This document shows, one piece after another, positions 1 to 8,495 of a stretch of 64,000 nucleotides of DNA. A program made the translations under genes and the position numbers. The notes beneath the pieces were generated by a model. That model saw nothing but the letters and a program-made list of their open reading frames with translations, was not told the DNA's origin and ran no database searches. Position 1 is the stretch's first letter. Each line of letters opens with the position of its first letter. Source of the DNA: Acidobacteriota bacterium (GTDB lineage: Bacteria; Acidobacteriota; Blastocatellia; Pyrinomonadales; Pyrinomonadaceae); contig JAHBSJ010000002.1 of NCBI GenBank assembly GCA_019639155.1, positions 282,315-346,314 on the forward strand, written 5' to 3'.

Positions 1-627
1 AGGTTGTTTAGCGTCAGGGGCTTCTGCGAGCAGCTTTTCAAAGACCGCCCGCGCCTCCGATGTCTTTCCCTGCTGCAGCAGGACCTCGCCGAACTCACCG
101 GCCAAGTCTCGCCGAGTGGACGATGCAGAGCCCTGCGGCAAACCCCGCTTTGCGAGCGTTGCCGCCGCCTCGCCGAAATTCCCGGTTTCGGCAGCATTCT
201 TGGCGATGCGTTCCTGTGCGCCGTATGCTGCTTCGTTTTTTGGCAGAACGAGGACCGCATCACGCAGCAGAAGCCTTTCGAGCAGCGGATTCCCCGTGCT
301 TCGGGCTACTTGCGACATGCGCCCGTCGATGATCTGCGTTACCGCGGCGTCGCCCGAAATGACGCCTGCGAACTCTTCCAACGCTGTCGAATGCCTTCCT
401 TCGCGTTCAGCGATACGTGCGGAGAGCAATCCAAAATTCCCTTTCCGGAATGCGTCATCGTCACGGCCTCTGAACGTGGCAAGCTCGCCCGCTGCCTCTT
501 CGTATCTTCGCTGTTTATAAAGGTCCACCGCAGAAACAGCGGCGGGATCGTTTGCAGATGCCGGCAGCGAAAGCTGAACGATCAGCAGGAATGCAACGGA
601 AATTCTGACTGCGGGCAGCAAGATCAC
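1..627 (-). CDS. Secreted helical-repeat (TPR-like) protein, C-terminus cut by the window edge
   Basis: An open frame runs off the left edge. It starts with GTG at 627, which overlaps the stop of the upstream esterase as GTGA, so the two genes are probably translationally coupled. The first 25 residues are a clear signal peptide (hydrophobic core AFLLIVQLSLPASA). The rest reads as paired helices with TPR-like features: YKQRRYEEAAGEL near the start and LLQQGKTSEARAVFEKLL near the visible end. The arrangement recalls the N-terminal superhelix of soluble lytic transglycosylases, but the catalytic part would lie outside the window, so that is only a suggestion. A generic TPR protein fits equally well. 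The stop codon is not seen. Confidence 0.65.
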   Translation of the reverse strand, partial: MILLPAVRISVAFLLIVQLSLPASANDPAAVSAVDLYKQRRYEEAAGELATFRGRDDDAFRKGNFGLLSARIAEREGRHSTALEEFAGVISGDAAVTQIIDGRMSQVARSTGNPLLERLLLRDAVLVLPKNEAAYGAQERIAKNAAETGNFGEAAATLAKRGLPQGSASSTRRDLAGEFGEVLLQQGKTSEARAVFEKLLAEAPDAKQP

Positions 628-1817
628 CTCAATGTAACGAGCGAGAAATTTCGCGTCAGGCCGTCGTTCTCGTTCCTGACCGATATGAGAATGTTATCCA
701 GCGTCCGGTTGTTTTTCCACAGTCTGCGCACGCGAAACGTGATATCCGCCGAAGCGTTCGGTGCGACCGCGGCAGTGATGTCAGGTGTGACCGCAACGAT
801 CCAGCGGCGTTGGTCTACGAACGCTCGATAGCTGGCCGGCGTTGAACTTCGATTCGTTACCGTAACGGTGAATATCGTTTCGGCTCCTGCGGGCGTCGGG
901 ACGTTTGGCGTCGCCGGCGTCAATTCGATGCCGCTGTCGCGCTGCGCAGAAGTCAGACCGGTCTGAAATTCGCTTCCCCAAACCTGCTTCCAGCGGCCTT
1001 CGATGCCTTTCAGATAAAGATCGAAGAACGCCGTCAACAGACGCCGCGTTTCGGCAAGTTGCTGGGCACGCGTGATCGTGCCGCTGTCACAGCCGATGCC
1101 GTTCGACTCTTGAAAACCGCAATGCCAGCCGCCCTGTATGACCGGAAGCATCTTCGGCGCGCGTCCGGCGTTGTACATCAATTGACCGTTCGACGATACA
1201 GGGACGATAGTATCGGAACTTCCCGAGATAAGGCTGACGGGGACGTTGACGTTGGTCACTGCGGCCGTCGCCGAAGGATTCGTTTCCGCAGCGGCAAGAT
1301 TGGCGAGTGCCTTTATTCGCGGATCCTGAGATGCCGCCAAAATGCTCGCTCCGCCGCCCATCGAATGGCCGCTCGCTCCGTAACGCGCAGTTGCGACCTG
1401 GTTGAAGAGAAATGAACTCTGTTCACCGTTTTGCTGCGTCAGGTAATCCAGTGAGAAACGAAGATCGTTGGCAAAATTTTGATGGCTGGGGAAAAGCCCG
1501 CTTTCCGAATCGGACGCGATAACGAAATATCCGTGCGTTGCGAGATGATTGAGCGTCGATTGATAGGTCGAGACGGCCTGCAAAAAACCGTGGCCGAATG
1601 TTATCGCGGGATACGGCGCTCCGGCACCGTTGTATGCAGCATTCTGGCCGTTCGCCGCTGCCGGATAATAGAGTCGTGCGGTAAAGGTAGAACTGTTCGG
1701 CCGCGTAATAGTCACACTTCGCCAGCCGGCAGCGTACGGGCCGGGTTGCGACAACGGGTCCGCCTGAGCGAAAACGCCCGCGGCCAAAACGAAAATGATG
1801 AGCAAACCCCTTGTCAT
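624..1817 (-). CDS. Secreted alpha/beta hydrolase (dienelactone-hydrolase / PAF-acetylhydrolase-like esterase)
   Basis: The protein is 397 aa from the ATG at 1817. Further-upstream in-frame codons are unlikely starts because the signal peptide MTRGLLIIFVLAAGVFAQA begins here. The alpha/beta-hydrolase core shows the oxyanion strand ITFGHGF (about residues 72-78), the nucleophile elbow GHSMGG with Ser152, an acid in GSSDTIVP (Asp202) and His232 in GGWHCGF. This is a complete Ser-Asp-His triad. The last 100 or so residues form a beta-rich, Ig-like segment that may aid substrate or surface binding. Chlorophyllase-like and platelet-activating-factor acetylhydrolase-like families are the closest in style; the substrate cannot be read from sequence. 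The gene diverges from folD across a 76-bp gap and is followed by the overlapping partial gene. Confidence 0.85.
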   Translation of the reverse strand: MTRGLLIIFVLAAGVFAQADPLSQPGPYAAGWRSVTITRPNSSTFTARLYYPAAANGQNAAYNGAGAPYPAITFGHGFLQAVSTYQSTLNHLATHGYFVIASDSESGLFPSHQNFANDLRFSLDYLTQQNGEQSSFLFNQVATARYGASGHSMGGGASILAASQDPRIKALANLAAAETNPSATAAVTNVNVPVSLISGSSDTIVPVSSNGQLMYNAGRAPKMLPVIQGGWHCGFQESNGIGCDSGTITRAQQLAETRRLLTAFFDLYLKGIEGRWKQVWGSEFQTGLTSAQRDSGIELTPATPNVPTPAGAETIFTVTVTNRSSTPASYRAFVDQRRWIVAVTPDITAAVAPNASADITFRVRRLWKNNRTLDNILISVRNENDGLTRNFSLVTLR

Positions 1818-1893
1818 ATAGTGCGATTCTATATTCACGGCAATATAACGGCAAACTGACAATAAAACGCTCTTCGGCTATGATGATGTTCGT

Positions 1894-2811
1894 ATGCCCG
1901 CTCAACTTTTACAAGGAAAACCTATCGCCGAGGCAATTAAGTCCGAAGTCGCAGCGGAGGTCATGGGGTTGCACTTTCGCCCGGGCTTGGCAGTCGTCCG
2001 CGTGGGCGAAGATCCGGCATCTGCGGTTTATGTCGGCAGCAAAGTAAGAACGACCGAAGAGCTCGGTATGTATTCCGAGCACATTCATATGCAGCCCGAC
2101 ATCACACAGGCCGAGCTGCTGAATATTGTTCGCGAGCTCAACGCCCGCAACGATATTGACGGTATTCTGGTCCAGTTGCCGCTTCCCGGACACATAAACG
2201 ACCGGGAGATATTGGAGGCGATCGATCCGGCAAAGGACGTTGACGGCTTTCATCCGATGAATGTAGGACGTCTCTCGCAGGGGCTAGAGTCGCTTGTCCC
2301 CTGCACGCCGGCGGGCGTGATAGAGATATTGAAACGCTCGAATATTGAGATCGCCGGCCGCCACGCAGTGGTCATCGGCCGCAGCAATATCGTCGGCAAG
2401 CCGATGGCAATGCTGCTGCTGCAGGAAAATGCCACGGTGACCATCTGTCATTCGCGAACGCGCGATCTGCCCGCGATAACCAGACAGGCTGACATTCTGA
2501 TAGCGGCCATAGGACGTGCCGGTTTTGTTCGCGGCGAGCATATCGGTGAGAACGCCGCAGTCGTGGATGTCGGTATCAATAACGTGTCAGATAAGGACTT
2601 TGCTGCTGAACTCTTCTCGGAAGAAGACCTGCCGAAACGCCTTGCCGCGATCGAAAAACGCGGCTTCACGCTTGTGGGCGACGTCAATCCGAAAGAGGCG
2701 ATGGAACGTGCCGGCTCATTCACGCCCGTGCCCGGCGGCGTCGGACTGCTGACCGTAGCGATGTTAATGAAAAATACTGTGGCGGCGGCCGTAATGCGCC
2801 GCGGTGCCTGA
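1894..2811 (+). CDS. folD: Bifunctional methylenetetrahydrofolate dehydrogenase / methenyltetrahydrofolate cyclohydrolase
   Basis: The 305-aa protein interconverts 5,10-methylene-, 5,10-methenyl- and 10-formyl-tetrahydrofolate in the cytoplasm, feeding purine, formyl-Met and thymidylate synthesis. Family marks are in order: YVGSK with the catalytic lysine (Tyr46, Lys50), ILVQLPLPGH (91-100), DVDGFHPMN (115-123), the NADP-binding VVIGRSNIVGKPMAMLL and the closing PVPGGVGLLTVAML. The length is slightly above the usual 280-300. It heads a plus-strand run; the next gene begins 5 bp after its stop. A promoter probably lies in the 76-bp gap shared with the divergent esterase. Confidence 0.97.
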   Translation: MPAQLLQGKPIAEAIKSEVAAEVMGLHFRPGLAVVRVGEDPASAVYVGSKVRTTEELGMYSEHIHMQPDITQAELLNIVRELNARNDIDGILVQLPLPGHINDREILEAIDPAKDVDGFHPMNVGRLSQGLESLVPCTPAGVIEILKRSNIEIAGRHAVVIGRSNIVGKPMAMLLLQENATVTICHSRTRDLPAITRQADILIAAIGRAGFVRGEHIGENAAVVDVGINNVSDKDFAAELFSEEDLPKRLAAIEKRGFTLVGDVNPKEAMERAGSFTPVPGGVGLLTVAMLMKNTVAAAVMRRGA

Positions 2812-2816
2812 ATATT

Positions 2817-3116
2817 ATGAACTTCCAAGATTACCAATCTGCGGCGAGTAAGACCGCACTTTATCCGCGTCGGCTAGAGAACCTCGAATATCCGACGCTG
2901 GGCCTTGCAGGCGAAGCGGGCGAGGTGGCCAACATCGTCAAGAAGATACAGCGCGATCACGGCGGCGTTCTGAACGAAGAGTTTCGGGGCAAGCTGAAGG
3001 ACGAGCTGGGCGACGTTCTGTGGTACATCTCCGCCTGTGCTGATGAGCTTGGCCTGTCGCTCAGCGAGATCGCCGAATACAACGTGGACAAACTTGCCAA
3101 GCGTCACGGAAAATAG
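2817..3116 (+). CDS. MazG-like nucleotide pyrophosphohydrolase
   Basis: This is a compact 99-aa all-alpha NTP pyrophosphohydrolase of the MazG-like superfamily, which hydrolyses (d)NTPs to the monophosphate and pyrophosphate. The metal-binding carboxylates appear as GLAGEAGEVANIVKK (E-x2-E type, about residues 29-43) and KDELGDVLWYIS (E-x2-D type, about 61-72). This is the usual single-domain form rather than the two-domain E. coli MazG. It sits 5 bp after folD and 6 bp before coaE, so it is almost surely co-transcribed. The actual substrate (house-cleaning of non-canonical dNTPs or another nucleotide) cannot be decided. Confidence 0.88.
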   Translation: MNFQDYQSAASKTALYPRRLENLEYPTLGLAGEAGEVANIVKKIQRDHGGVLNEEFRGKLKDELGDVLWYISACADELGLSLSEIAEYNVDKLAKRHGK

Positions 3117-3122
3117 CGCTCG

Positions 3123-3758
3123 ATGCTGAAGGTCGGCCTCACGGGTTCCATCGCGGTCGGAAAATCCTACGTTTGCGAATGCTTTCGCGAACTCGGCTGC
3201 CATGTGCTCGATGCTGACCTCACGGCACGCCGGGTCGTCGAGCCGGGGACGCCGGGCCTTGCACGCATAGTTGCGGAATTCGGTGGTGCGATACTGCTTG
3301 ACGACGGTTCGCTGGATCGCAAGAAACTTGGTTCCATCGTTTTTGGGAATGAAAAGAAAAGGCTGCTTCTGAACTCGATCGTTCATCCGCTCGTGATCCG
3401 GGCACAGGACAACTGGCTGACAGGCATCGAGGCGGAAGACCCCAGCGGGATCGCGATCATCGACGCGGCACTGATGATCGAATCCGGAGGTTACAAACGT
3501 TTTAACAAATTGATTGTCGTCTGGTGCAAACCTGATATACAATTGCAGCGTCTTATCTCCAGAGACGGCTTAACGGCGGAAGAGGCGCTCAAACGCATAA
3601 GTTCGCAAATGCCGCAGGAGGAGAAAAAGCAGTACGCAGACTTTCTTATCGACACGTCCGACGGTTTCGAAGATACGCGGAGACAAGTGCGGCAGGTTTT
3701 CAGTTCACTAAATGAGATCGACTCAAGAGATAGCAGATCGGATCACTCAGCCCGTTAG
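3123..3758 (+). CDS. coaE: Dephospho-CoA kinase
   Basis: The 211-aa P-loop kinase performs the last step of coenzyme A synthesis, phosphorylating the 3-prime hydroxyl of dephospho-CoA. The Walker A is GSIAVGKS (residues 8-15), followed by the family-typical stretch LGCHVLDADLTARRVVEPGTPGL and the HPLVI motif in the CoA-binding region. The length matches the family. The final 47 bp overlap the start of the next gene, whose ATG is at 3712. A hairpin followed by T residues (3749-3770) lies across the stop codon and is listed separately. Confidence 0.95.
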   Translation: MLKVGLTGSIAVGKSYVCECFRELGCHVLDADLTARRVVEPGTPGLARIVAEFGGAILLDDGSLDRKKLGSIVFGNEKKRLLLNSIVHPLVIRAQDNWLTGIEAEDPSGIAIIDAALMIESGGYKRFNKLIVVWCKPDIQLQRLISRDGLTAEEALKRISSQMPQEEKKQYADFLIDTSDGFEDTRRQVRQVFSSLNEIDSRDSRSDHSAR

Positions 3759-5529
3759 ATCGGGCTTTTTGCTATTTGCTTTTCTTTTGCTTTCTTTCGT
3801 TTTCTCTGCCTGCGAAGCGGTCGAGAGCCCGAAAGGCGCCGCGTATTATTCGAAGGTCGCAACACCCCTCAAGAAAGAACTCCGTTGGAGCAACGGCGGT
3901 TCGCCGAAACATATAGATCCTGCTTTTGCCGCCGCCCCACCCGAAACCGACATCGTGCGGTCGGTTTACGAAGGCCTGACCTCGCTGGACGGAACTTCGC
4001 TGAAAGCAGTACCCGCCGTTGCCGAATCGTGGGAAACCTCTGAGGACAAGAAGGAGTGGACATTCCGCCTCCGAAAAGACGCCAAGTGGTCGAATGGCGA
4101 TGCGGTAACGGCCGACGATTTTATCAGGTCTTGGAAACGCCTTGCCGCTCTTCGCGAAAAAGCGGCGAATAACGAATTGCTGCTCAATATAAAAGGCGTC
4201 GCCGAGATAATGGCTCCGTCAAAAGAAACCGATGTTCCGGAGGATCCTTTCATGCTGCAGATCGACCCCACAGCGGACGCGGAAACTGCCGGATCGCCGA
4301 CGCCGACGCCACCGCCGGCTGCAAAATTGACTGAGCAGGAGTCTCCTCCATCGCCGATGCCTGCGATAAAGCTCGGCTTTGAGTCTATAGATGAACGGAC
4401 GATACGCATTTCGCTGGTCGAACCGGACCCATCGCTGCCGCGGCTGATGGCTGACCCTATCTTTAGCCCCATTCATCGATCGGATATCAAAGAAGCATTT
4501 ACGCCTGTCGAAAGGCCGAAGGTTACGAACGGTCCTTTTGTTATCGAGAACATCTCGAACGCCGCCATCGCGGTCTCTCGGTCCGAGCGATACTGGAACG
4601 CCCGCTCGGTCGGGCTCGACCGTATCGAGTTCATCTCAATGCCGACTGCGGAAACCGCTTTGCAGGCATACAGGGGCGGGAAACTCGATGTCATTACCAA
4701 TGCGAATTTCGAACCGCTCGCTCTCAAGTTGCTGGCACCGTACGAGGACTTTCGCACGACGGTTCATTCCGCTCTTAACTTTTACGAATTCAACGACTCT
4801 CGTCCTCCGTTCTCGGACCGCCGTGTTCGGCTGGCCCTGGCGACCGCCATCGACCGCGAAAGGCTGGCCGAGACCGAAATGACAGGCAGTGTGGAGCCCG
4901 CTTATTCTTTCCTGCCGCTGAGTGAATCGAAAGAAGCTCGTTTCGAGCATGATGTTGAGGCAGCCAAGGCTTCGTTGTCCGCTGCGGGGTTTGCCGACGG
5001 CAAAGGTTTCCCGACCGTCAAACTCGTCGTCAACAGAAACAACGTCCAGCAAAAGGTCGCCCGTGCTGTCGCAAAGATGTGGAAGGAGGAGCTCAACGTA
5101 GAGACCGAGATCGTCGTAAAAGAAGCCGCCGAGATGGACGCTGCAAGAAGGTCGGGTGATTTTGACCTGATACGACGCGGAGTAGTGCTGCCGTCGCCAA
5201 ATGAAACGGCGAGTTTGATGGCAATTTTCGATCGACGAAACAAGGCCGCGATACAAACGTCTCCCTCACCGGCGGGGACGCCGATCCCTCAGAGCCCATC
5301 GACACCGGCAAACACGAATTTCTCCGCTGCTTCACCGACGCCCGCTGCCGAAGACACGCTTACCGAACTTTCGGCTATTTACGATGTGGAAGCAATTCCG
5401 TTATACTTCCCTCGTTCGTACGCTTTGGTGCAGCCGTATGTTCAAGGCTTTGACCTCAACGGCATTGATTCACCTTCGGTCGGCTCGCTCAGCGTAAATA
5501 CCGCTTGGGCAGCAGCCGGCATATTCTAA
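3712..5529 (+). CDS. Oligopeptide ABC transporter substrate-binding lipoprotein (first paralogue)
   Basis: This 605-aa SBP_bac_5-type protein would capture peptides outside the membrane and deliver them to the permeases encoded downstream. The N-terminus has a hydrophobic stretch ending in LSFVFSAC, giving a lipidation cysteine at residue 34. Family landmarks include WSNGGSPKHIDPA, VRSVYEGLTSLDG, KDAKWSNGDAVTADDF and YFPRSYALVQPYVQGF near the C-terminus. Two Pro/Thr/Ser-rich insertions, around residues 195-222 and 518-545, interrupt the fold as presumed surface loops; these are unusual for the family. The ATG at 3712 overlaps coaE by 47 bp; no better start precedes the signal sequence. The neighbouring second paralogue starts 12 bp after the stop. 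Confidence 0.88.
   Translation: MRSTQEIADRITQPVRSGFLLFAFLLLSFVFSACEAVESPKGAAYYSKVATPLKKELRWSNGGSPKHIDPAFAAAPPETDIVRSVYEGLTSLDGTSLKAVPAVAESWETSEDKKEWTFRLRKDAKWSNGDAVTADDFIRSWKRLAALREKAANNELLLNIKGVAEIMAPSKETDVPEDPFMLQIDPTADAETAGSPTPTPPPAAKLTEQESPPSPMPAIKLGFESIDERTIRISLVEPDPSLPRLMADPIFSPIHRSDIKEAFTPVERPKVTNGPFVIENISNAAIAVSRSERYWNARSVGLDRIEFISMPTAETALQAYRGGKLDVITNANFEPLALKLLAPYEDFRTTVHSALNFYEFNDSRPPFSDRRVRLALATAIDRERLAETEMTGSVEPAYSFLPLSESKEARFEHDVEAAKASLSAAGFADGKGFPTVKLVVNRNNVQQKVARAVAKMWKEELNVETEIVVKEAAEMDAARRSGDFDLIRRGVVLPSPNETASLMAIFDRRNKAAIQTSPSPAGTPIPQSPSTPANTNFSAASPTPAAEDTLTELSAIYDVEAIPLYFPRSYALVQPYVQGFDLNGIDSPSVGSLSVNTAWAAAGIF
3749..3770 (+). terminator. Terminator-like hairpin across the coaE stop codon
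   Basis: AGCCCG (3749-3754), a 6-nt loop and CGGGCT (3761-3766) followed by TTTT have the shape of a small intrinsic terminator. It spans the coaE stop (3756-3758) but also lies inside the coding frame of the downstream binding protein, whose start is at 3712. It may attenuate transcription between coaE and the transporter genes. A six-pair stem with a short U tract is weak, so the site may be only partly active or fortuitous. Confidence 0.4.
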
Positions 5530-5541
5530 ACGGTCTTTTTT

Positions 5542-7569
5542 ATGAACCGTTCCGTCGGCAAGATATTATCTTTTAGCCTGATAGCGGCCCTGCTGTTCTC
5601 GGTGCTGTCGTGTTCCCGCGTTGACAGCGGAAACTATTTCGGCCGTACCGTACCGCCGGACGACAACGTTCTTCGTTATGTTTCAGGCGCTGAACCTGAG
5701 TCATTTGACCCGCACATCTCGTCGGGCCAGCCGGAGGCACGTATATACATGGCCCTTTTCGACGGATTGGTCGAAAACGATCCGAAGACCTTGCTGCCGA
5801 TCCCCGCGATCGCGAAAAGTTGGCAGATCAGCAGTAACGTCGATGTCTTCGTTTTCAAGCTCCGCGACAATGCAAAATGGAGTGACGGCACCCCGATCTC
5901 AGCTAACGACTTCGTGTATTCCTTTCGACGAGGATTCGATGCCGAAACTCTCTCGCGGACCGCAAGTCTCGGCTATTTCATTCGATATTCGGAAGACTTC
6001 AATAATGGTGACGTCTTCGTCAAGAAAGATGGCAGATTCCTTCTTGAACATGAGGTGAACGGCACCGAGCCGTACACCGTTAACGCGTTCGGACCGGAGA
6101 CAGAGTTTGCGAAATTTATCAATGGGCCAACCCGCCTAACTCTCCCGGGCGATGAAAAGGAACGGGCAAAGCTTTTTGAGAAGGATGAAAAGCTTCGCAT
6201 GGCGGTCGATGGGGCCGAGTTCGTTCCCGTAAGCGCAGAAGACATCGGCGTCGAAGCGGTCGATGATATGACGCTTCGGCTAACGCTTCGTCAAAGCGCG
6301 CCGTTCTTTCTCGGCCTCCTCGCCCATCAGTTCTTTCGGCCGGTTCCGCGGCACATCGTAGAAAAACACGGCCGCGACTGGACCAAACCCGAAAACATCG
6401 TCACCAACGGAGCATTCAAGGTGAAACACCATCGTCCCTATGATGAGCTGTTTGTCATAAAGAACGAAAATTATTGGGACGCTGAGAATGTGCATCTTGA
6501 CGGCATCAAGTTCTATCCCATCGACGAGAACGCGACCATACTGAACCTCTACAAAGGCGGGGCCATCGATGCGTTCCTGAACCACTCGGTGCCTGCTTCC
6601 TGGATCGATGAGGTGAGGCAGTACAAGGATGAATACCTCGATCATCCGGAAAATGCGACCGCCTATTATTCGATGAACATTACAAAGCCGCCCTTTGATG
6701 ACGTGAGAGTTCGGCGTGCCTTTCAGATGTCGGTCGATCGGGACGCTCTATCGAACTATCGAAAAGTGACCAAACCGCTTTATGACCTCACGCCGGCCGG
6801 CATCTTTCCGGACTATGACAAGGCGCGCGCAATGGTCAGCGAGGAAATGCGCGTCGAGAAAAAGAAAACTCCGGAAGAGTGGGCGAAATATAACAGATTT
6901 GACCCGGCCGAGGCACGCAGGCTGCTCGGCGAGGCCGGCTTCCCTGTCGAAGGAAGTGAAGGAAACTTTGCCTGCCCCAAGTTCCCGACGGATTCGGTAT
7001 CGCTGACATTCAATACCAACGAGAACAATCGGATGGTCGCCGAATTCATGCAGGCACAATGGAAGCGGCACCTCGGTATCACGGTCTCGCTGAAGAGCCA
7101 GGAATTCCGCACTTTTCTCAAGGACCGAAACGATCTGCAATACACAGGACTGGCCCAGAGCCTTTGGTCGGGTGACTATATGGATCCGTTCACGTTTCTC
7201 GGGCTTCATTACGGCCGCCAAAACGACGGCGGTTCGGGCTTTGCGGACAAGGAATATGACCGAATGCTTGACGAGGCGAACAGCGAACTCGATTTCCAAA
7301 AGCGCTATGAAAAACTCGCCAGGGCCGAAGCATACGTGATGGATAAACTGCCCGTGGTCACGCTGTCGATCTATGCGACCAACTGGCTGAAAAAGCCCTA
7401 CGTAAAGGGCATGTATCCGAATCCCGGCACACTGCATCCCTGGAAGTTCGTCTATATTGAGAAAGACCCGGCGAAATGGGACCGGAACGTAGATAACATC
7501 ATGGCAGAGAGCAACCCGCGGACGACGGCGCAGCTTGAGGAACTGAAGCGAACGATGACGCAGAACTAG
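5542..7569 (+). CDS. Oligopeptide ABC transporter substrate-binding lipoprotein, OppA-like (second paralogue)
   Basis: This 675-aa extracytoplasmic solute-binding protein of family 5 starts at 5542 with the lipoprotein signal MNRSVGKILSFSLIAALLFS and a lipobox ending VLSC (Cys24). OppA-type landmarks are LRYVSGAEPESFDPH, LFDGLVENDPKTLLPIPAIAKSW, LRDNAKWSDGTPISANDFVYSFRR and YSMNITKPPFDDVRVRRAFQMSVDR. It is much closer to classical OppA than the first paralogue and lacks the Pro/Thr loops. Two binding proteins serving one permease pair suggests a broadened peptide range. The oppB-like gene starts 2 bp after its stop. Confidence 0.92.
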   Translation: MNRSVGKILSFSLIAALLFSVLSCSRVDSGNYFGRTVPPDDNVLRYVSGAEPESFDPHISSGQPEARIYMALFDGLVENDPKTLLPIPAIAKSWQISSNVDVFVFKLRDNAKWSDGTPISANDFVYSFRRGFDAETLSRTASLGYFIRYSEDFNNGDVFVKKDGRFLLEHEVNGTEPYTVNAFGPETEFAKFINGPTRLTLPGDEKERAKLFEKDEKLRMAVDGAEFVPVSAEDIGVEAVDDMTLRLTLRQSAPFFLGLLAHQFFRPVPRHIVEKHGRDWTKPENIVTNGAFKVKHHRPYDELFVIKNENYWDAENVHLDGIKFYPIDENATILNLYKGGAIDAFLNHSVPASWIDEVRQYKDEYLDHPENATAYYSMNITKPPFDDVRVRRAFQMSVDRDALSNYRKVTKPLYDLTPAGIFPDYDKARAMVSEEMRVEKKKTPEEWAKYNRFDPAEARRLLGEAGFPVEGSEGNFACPKFPTDSVSLTFNTNENNRMVAEFMQAQWKRHLGITVSLKSQEFRTFLKDRNDLQYTGLAQSLWSGDYMDPFTFLGLHYGRQNDGGSGFADKEYDRMLDEANSELDFQKRYEKLARAEAYVMDKLPVVTLSIYATNWLKKPYVKGMYPNPGTLHPWKFVYIEKDPAKWDRNVDNIMAESNPRTTAQLEELKRTMTQN

Positions 7570-7571
7570 AG

Positions 7572-8489
7572 ATGCTCGGATTTATCTTAAAACGCCTGCT
7601 CTTGATCATACCGATGGCTCTGATCGCCGTGTCGGTCACATGGGCGTTGATACGGGTCGCTCCGGGAACATTCTATTCTTCAGAAAAGAAGATCCCGGCG
7701 GCGGTAGAAGCCAAACTGCGTGAAAAATACGGTCTGGACGACCCTTGGTACAAGCAGTACGGCATCATGCTTTCCAATATTGCCCGCGGTGATTTCGGCA
7801 TCTCCCTGAAATACGAAGGCCAGCCCGTCAACGAGATCATCGCCAGGCATTTGCCCTATTCGGCGGTCATCGGGCTGCTAGCGTATCTGCTAGCACTTGC
7901 CATCGGCTTGGTTGCAGGCACGATAGCGGCGTTGCGGCAAAATTCGGCATTCGACTATGCTTCGATGGCCGCGGCGATGCTGGGGCTTTCTGTGCCGAAC
8001 TTCGTCCTCGGGCCGCTCCTCGTTCTTGTTTTTTCGTTTTGGCTTTATTTGCTGCCGCCCGCCAGATGGGGCGGTTTTACCTCGCTGATCTTGCCGGTCG
8101 TCACGCTGGCGGCCATTTACGCGGCCTATATCGCCCGTTTGACGCGTGCGGGGCTGTTGGAGGTGATGCGGTCGGACTATATCCGTACGGCAAGGGCAAA
8201 GGGTCTGAGCGAGCGTTCGGTGATACTTCGGCATGCTCTCCGCGGCGGATTGCTTCCGGTGGTTTCATTCACCGGACCCGCTCTTGCGGCCCTACTTGCC
8301 GGAACCGTGGTCGTCGAAAAGGTTTTTGCAATTCCCGGACTAGGAAATATTTTTATCCAGTCTGTACTTAATCGCGACGAGCCACTCGTGCTCGGCATCG
8401 TCGCATTCATTTCAGTTTTGGTAATGATATTTAATCTGATCGTTGATATCGCTTACGGCTTTATCGACCCGAGGATCAGATACGAATAA
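7572..8489 (+). CDS. oppB: Oligopeptide ABC transporter permease, OppB-like
   Basis: The 305-aa inner-membrane permease has the OppB arrangement of six hydrophobic helices, an N-terminal MLGFILKRLLLIIPMALIAV and a large first periplasmic region. The EAA-type coupling loop that contacts the ATPases reads SDYIRTARAKGLSERSVILRHAL (about residues 200-222). It lies between the second binding protein and oppC with gaps of 2 and 6 bp, so the stoichiometric partners are all in one operon. Confidence 0.94.
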   Translation: MLGFILKRLLLIIPMALIAVSVTWALIRVAPGTFYSSEKKIPAAVEAKLREKYGLDDPWYKQYGIMLSNIARGDFGISLKYEGQPVNEIIARHLPYSAVIGLLAYLLALAIGLVAGTIAALRQNSAFDYASMAAAMLGLSVPNFVLGPLLVLVFSFWLYLLPPARWGGFTSLILPVVTLAAIYAAYIARLTRAGLLEVMRSDYIRTARAKGLSERSVILRHALRGGLLPVVSFTGPALAALLAGTVVVEKVFAIPGLGNIFIQSVLNRDEPLVLGIVAFISVLVMIFNLIVDIAYGFIDPRIRYE

Positions 8490-8495
8490 ATCCCG

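Noticed and set aside
4..831. Long plus-strand open frame at the left edge
   Set aside because: It runs antisense to a minus-strand gene with signal peptide and TPR-like helices and to the esterase tail. Its translation is Arg/Cys-rich with no domain.
6748..7437. 229-aa minus-strand open frame inside the second binding-protein gene
   Set aside because: The plus strand encodes an intact OppA-like protein with family motifs here. The antisense product has none.
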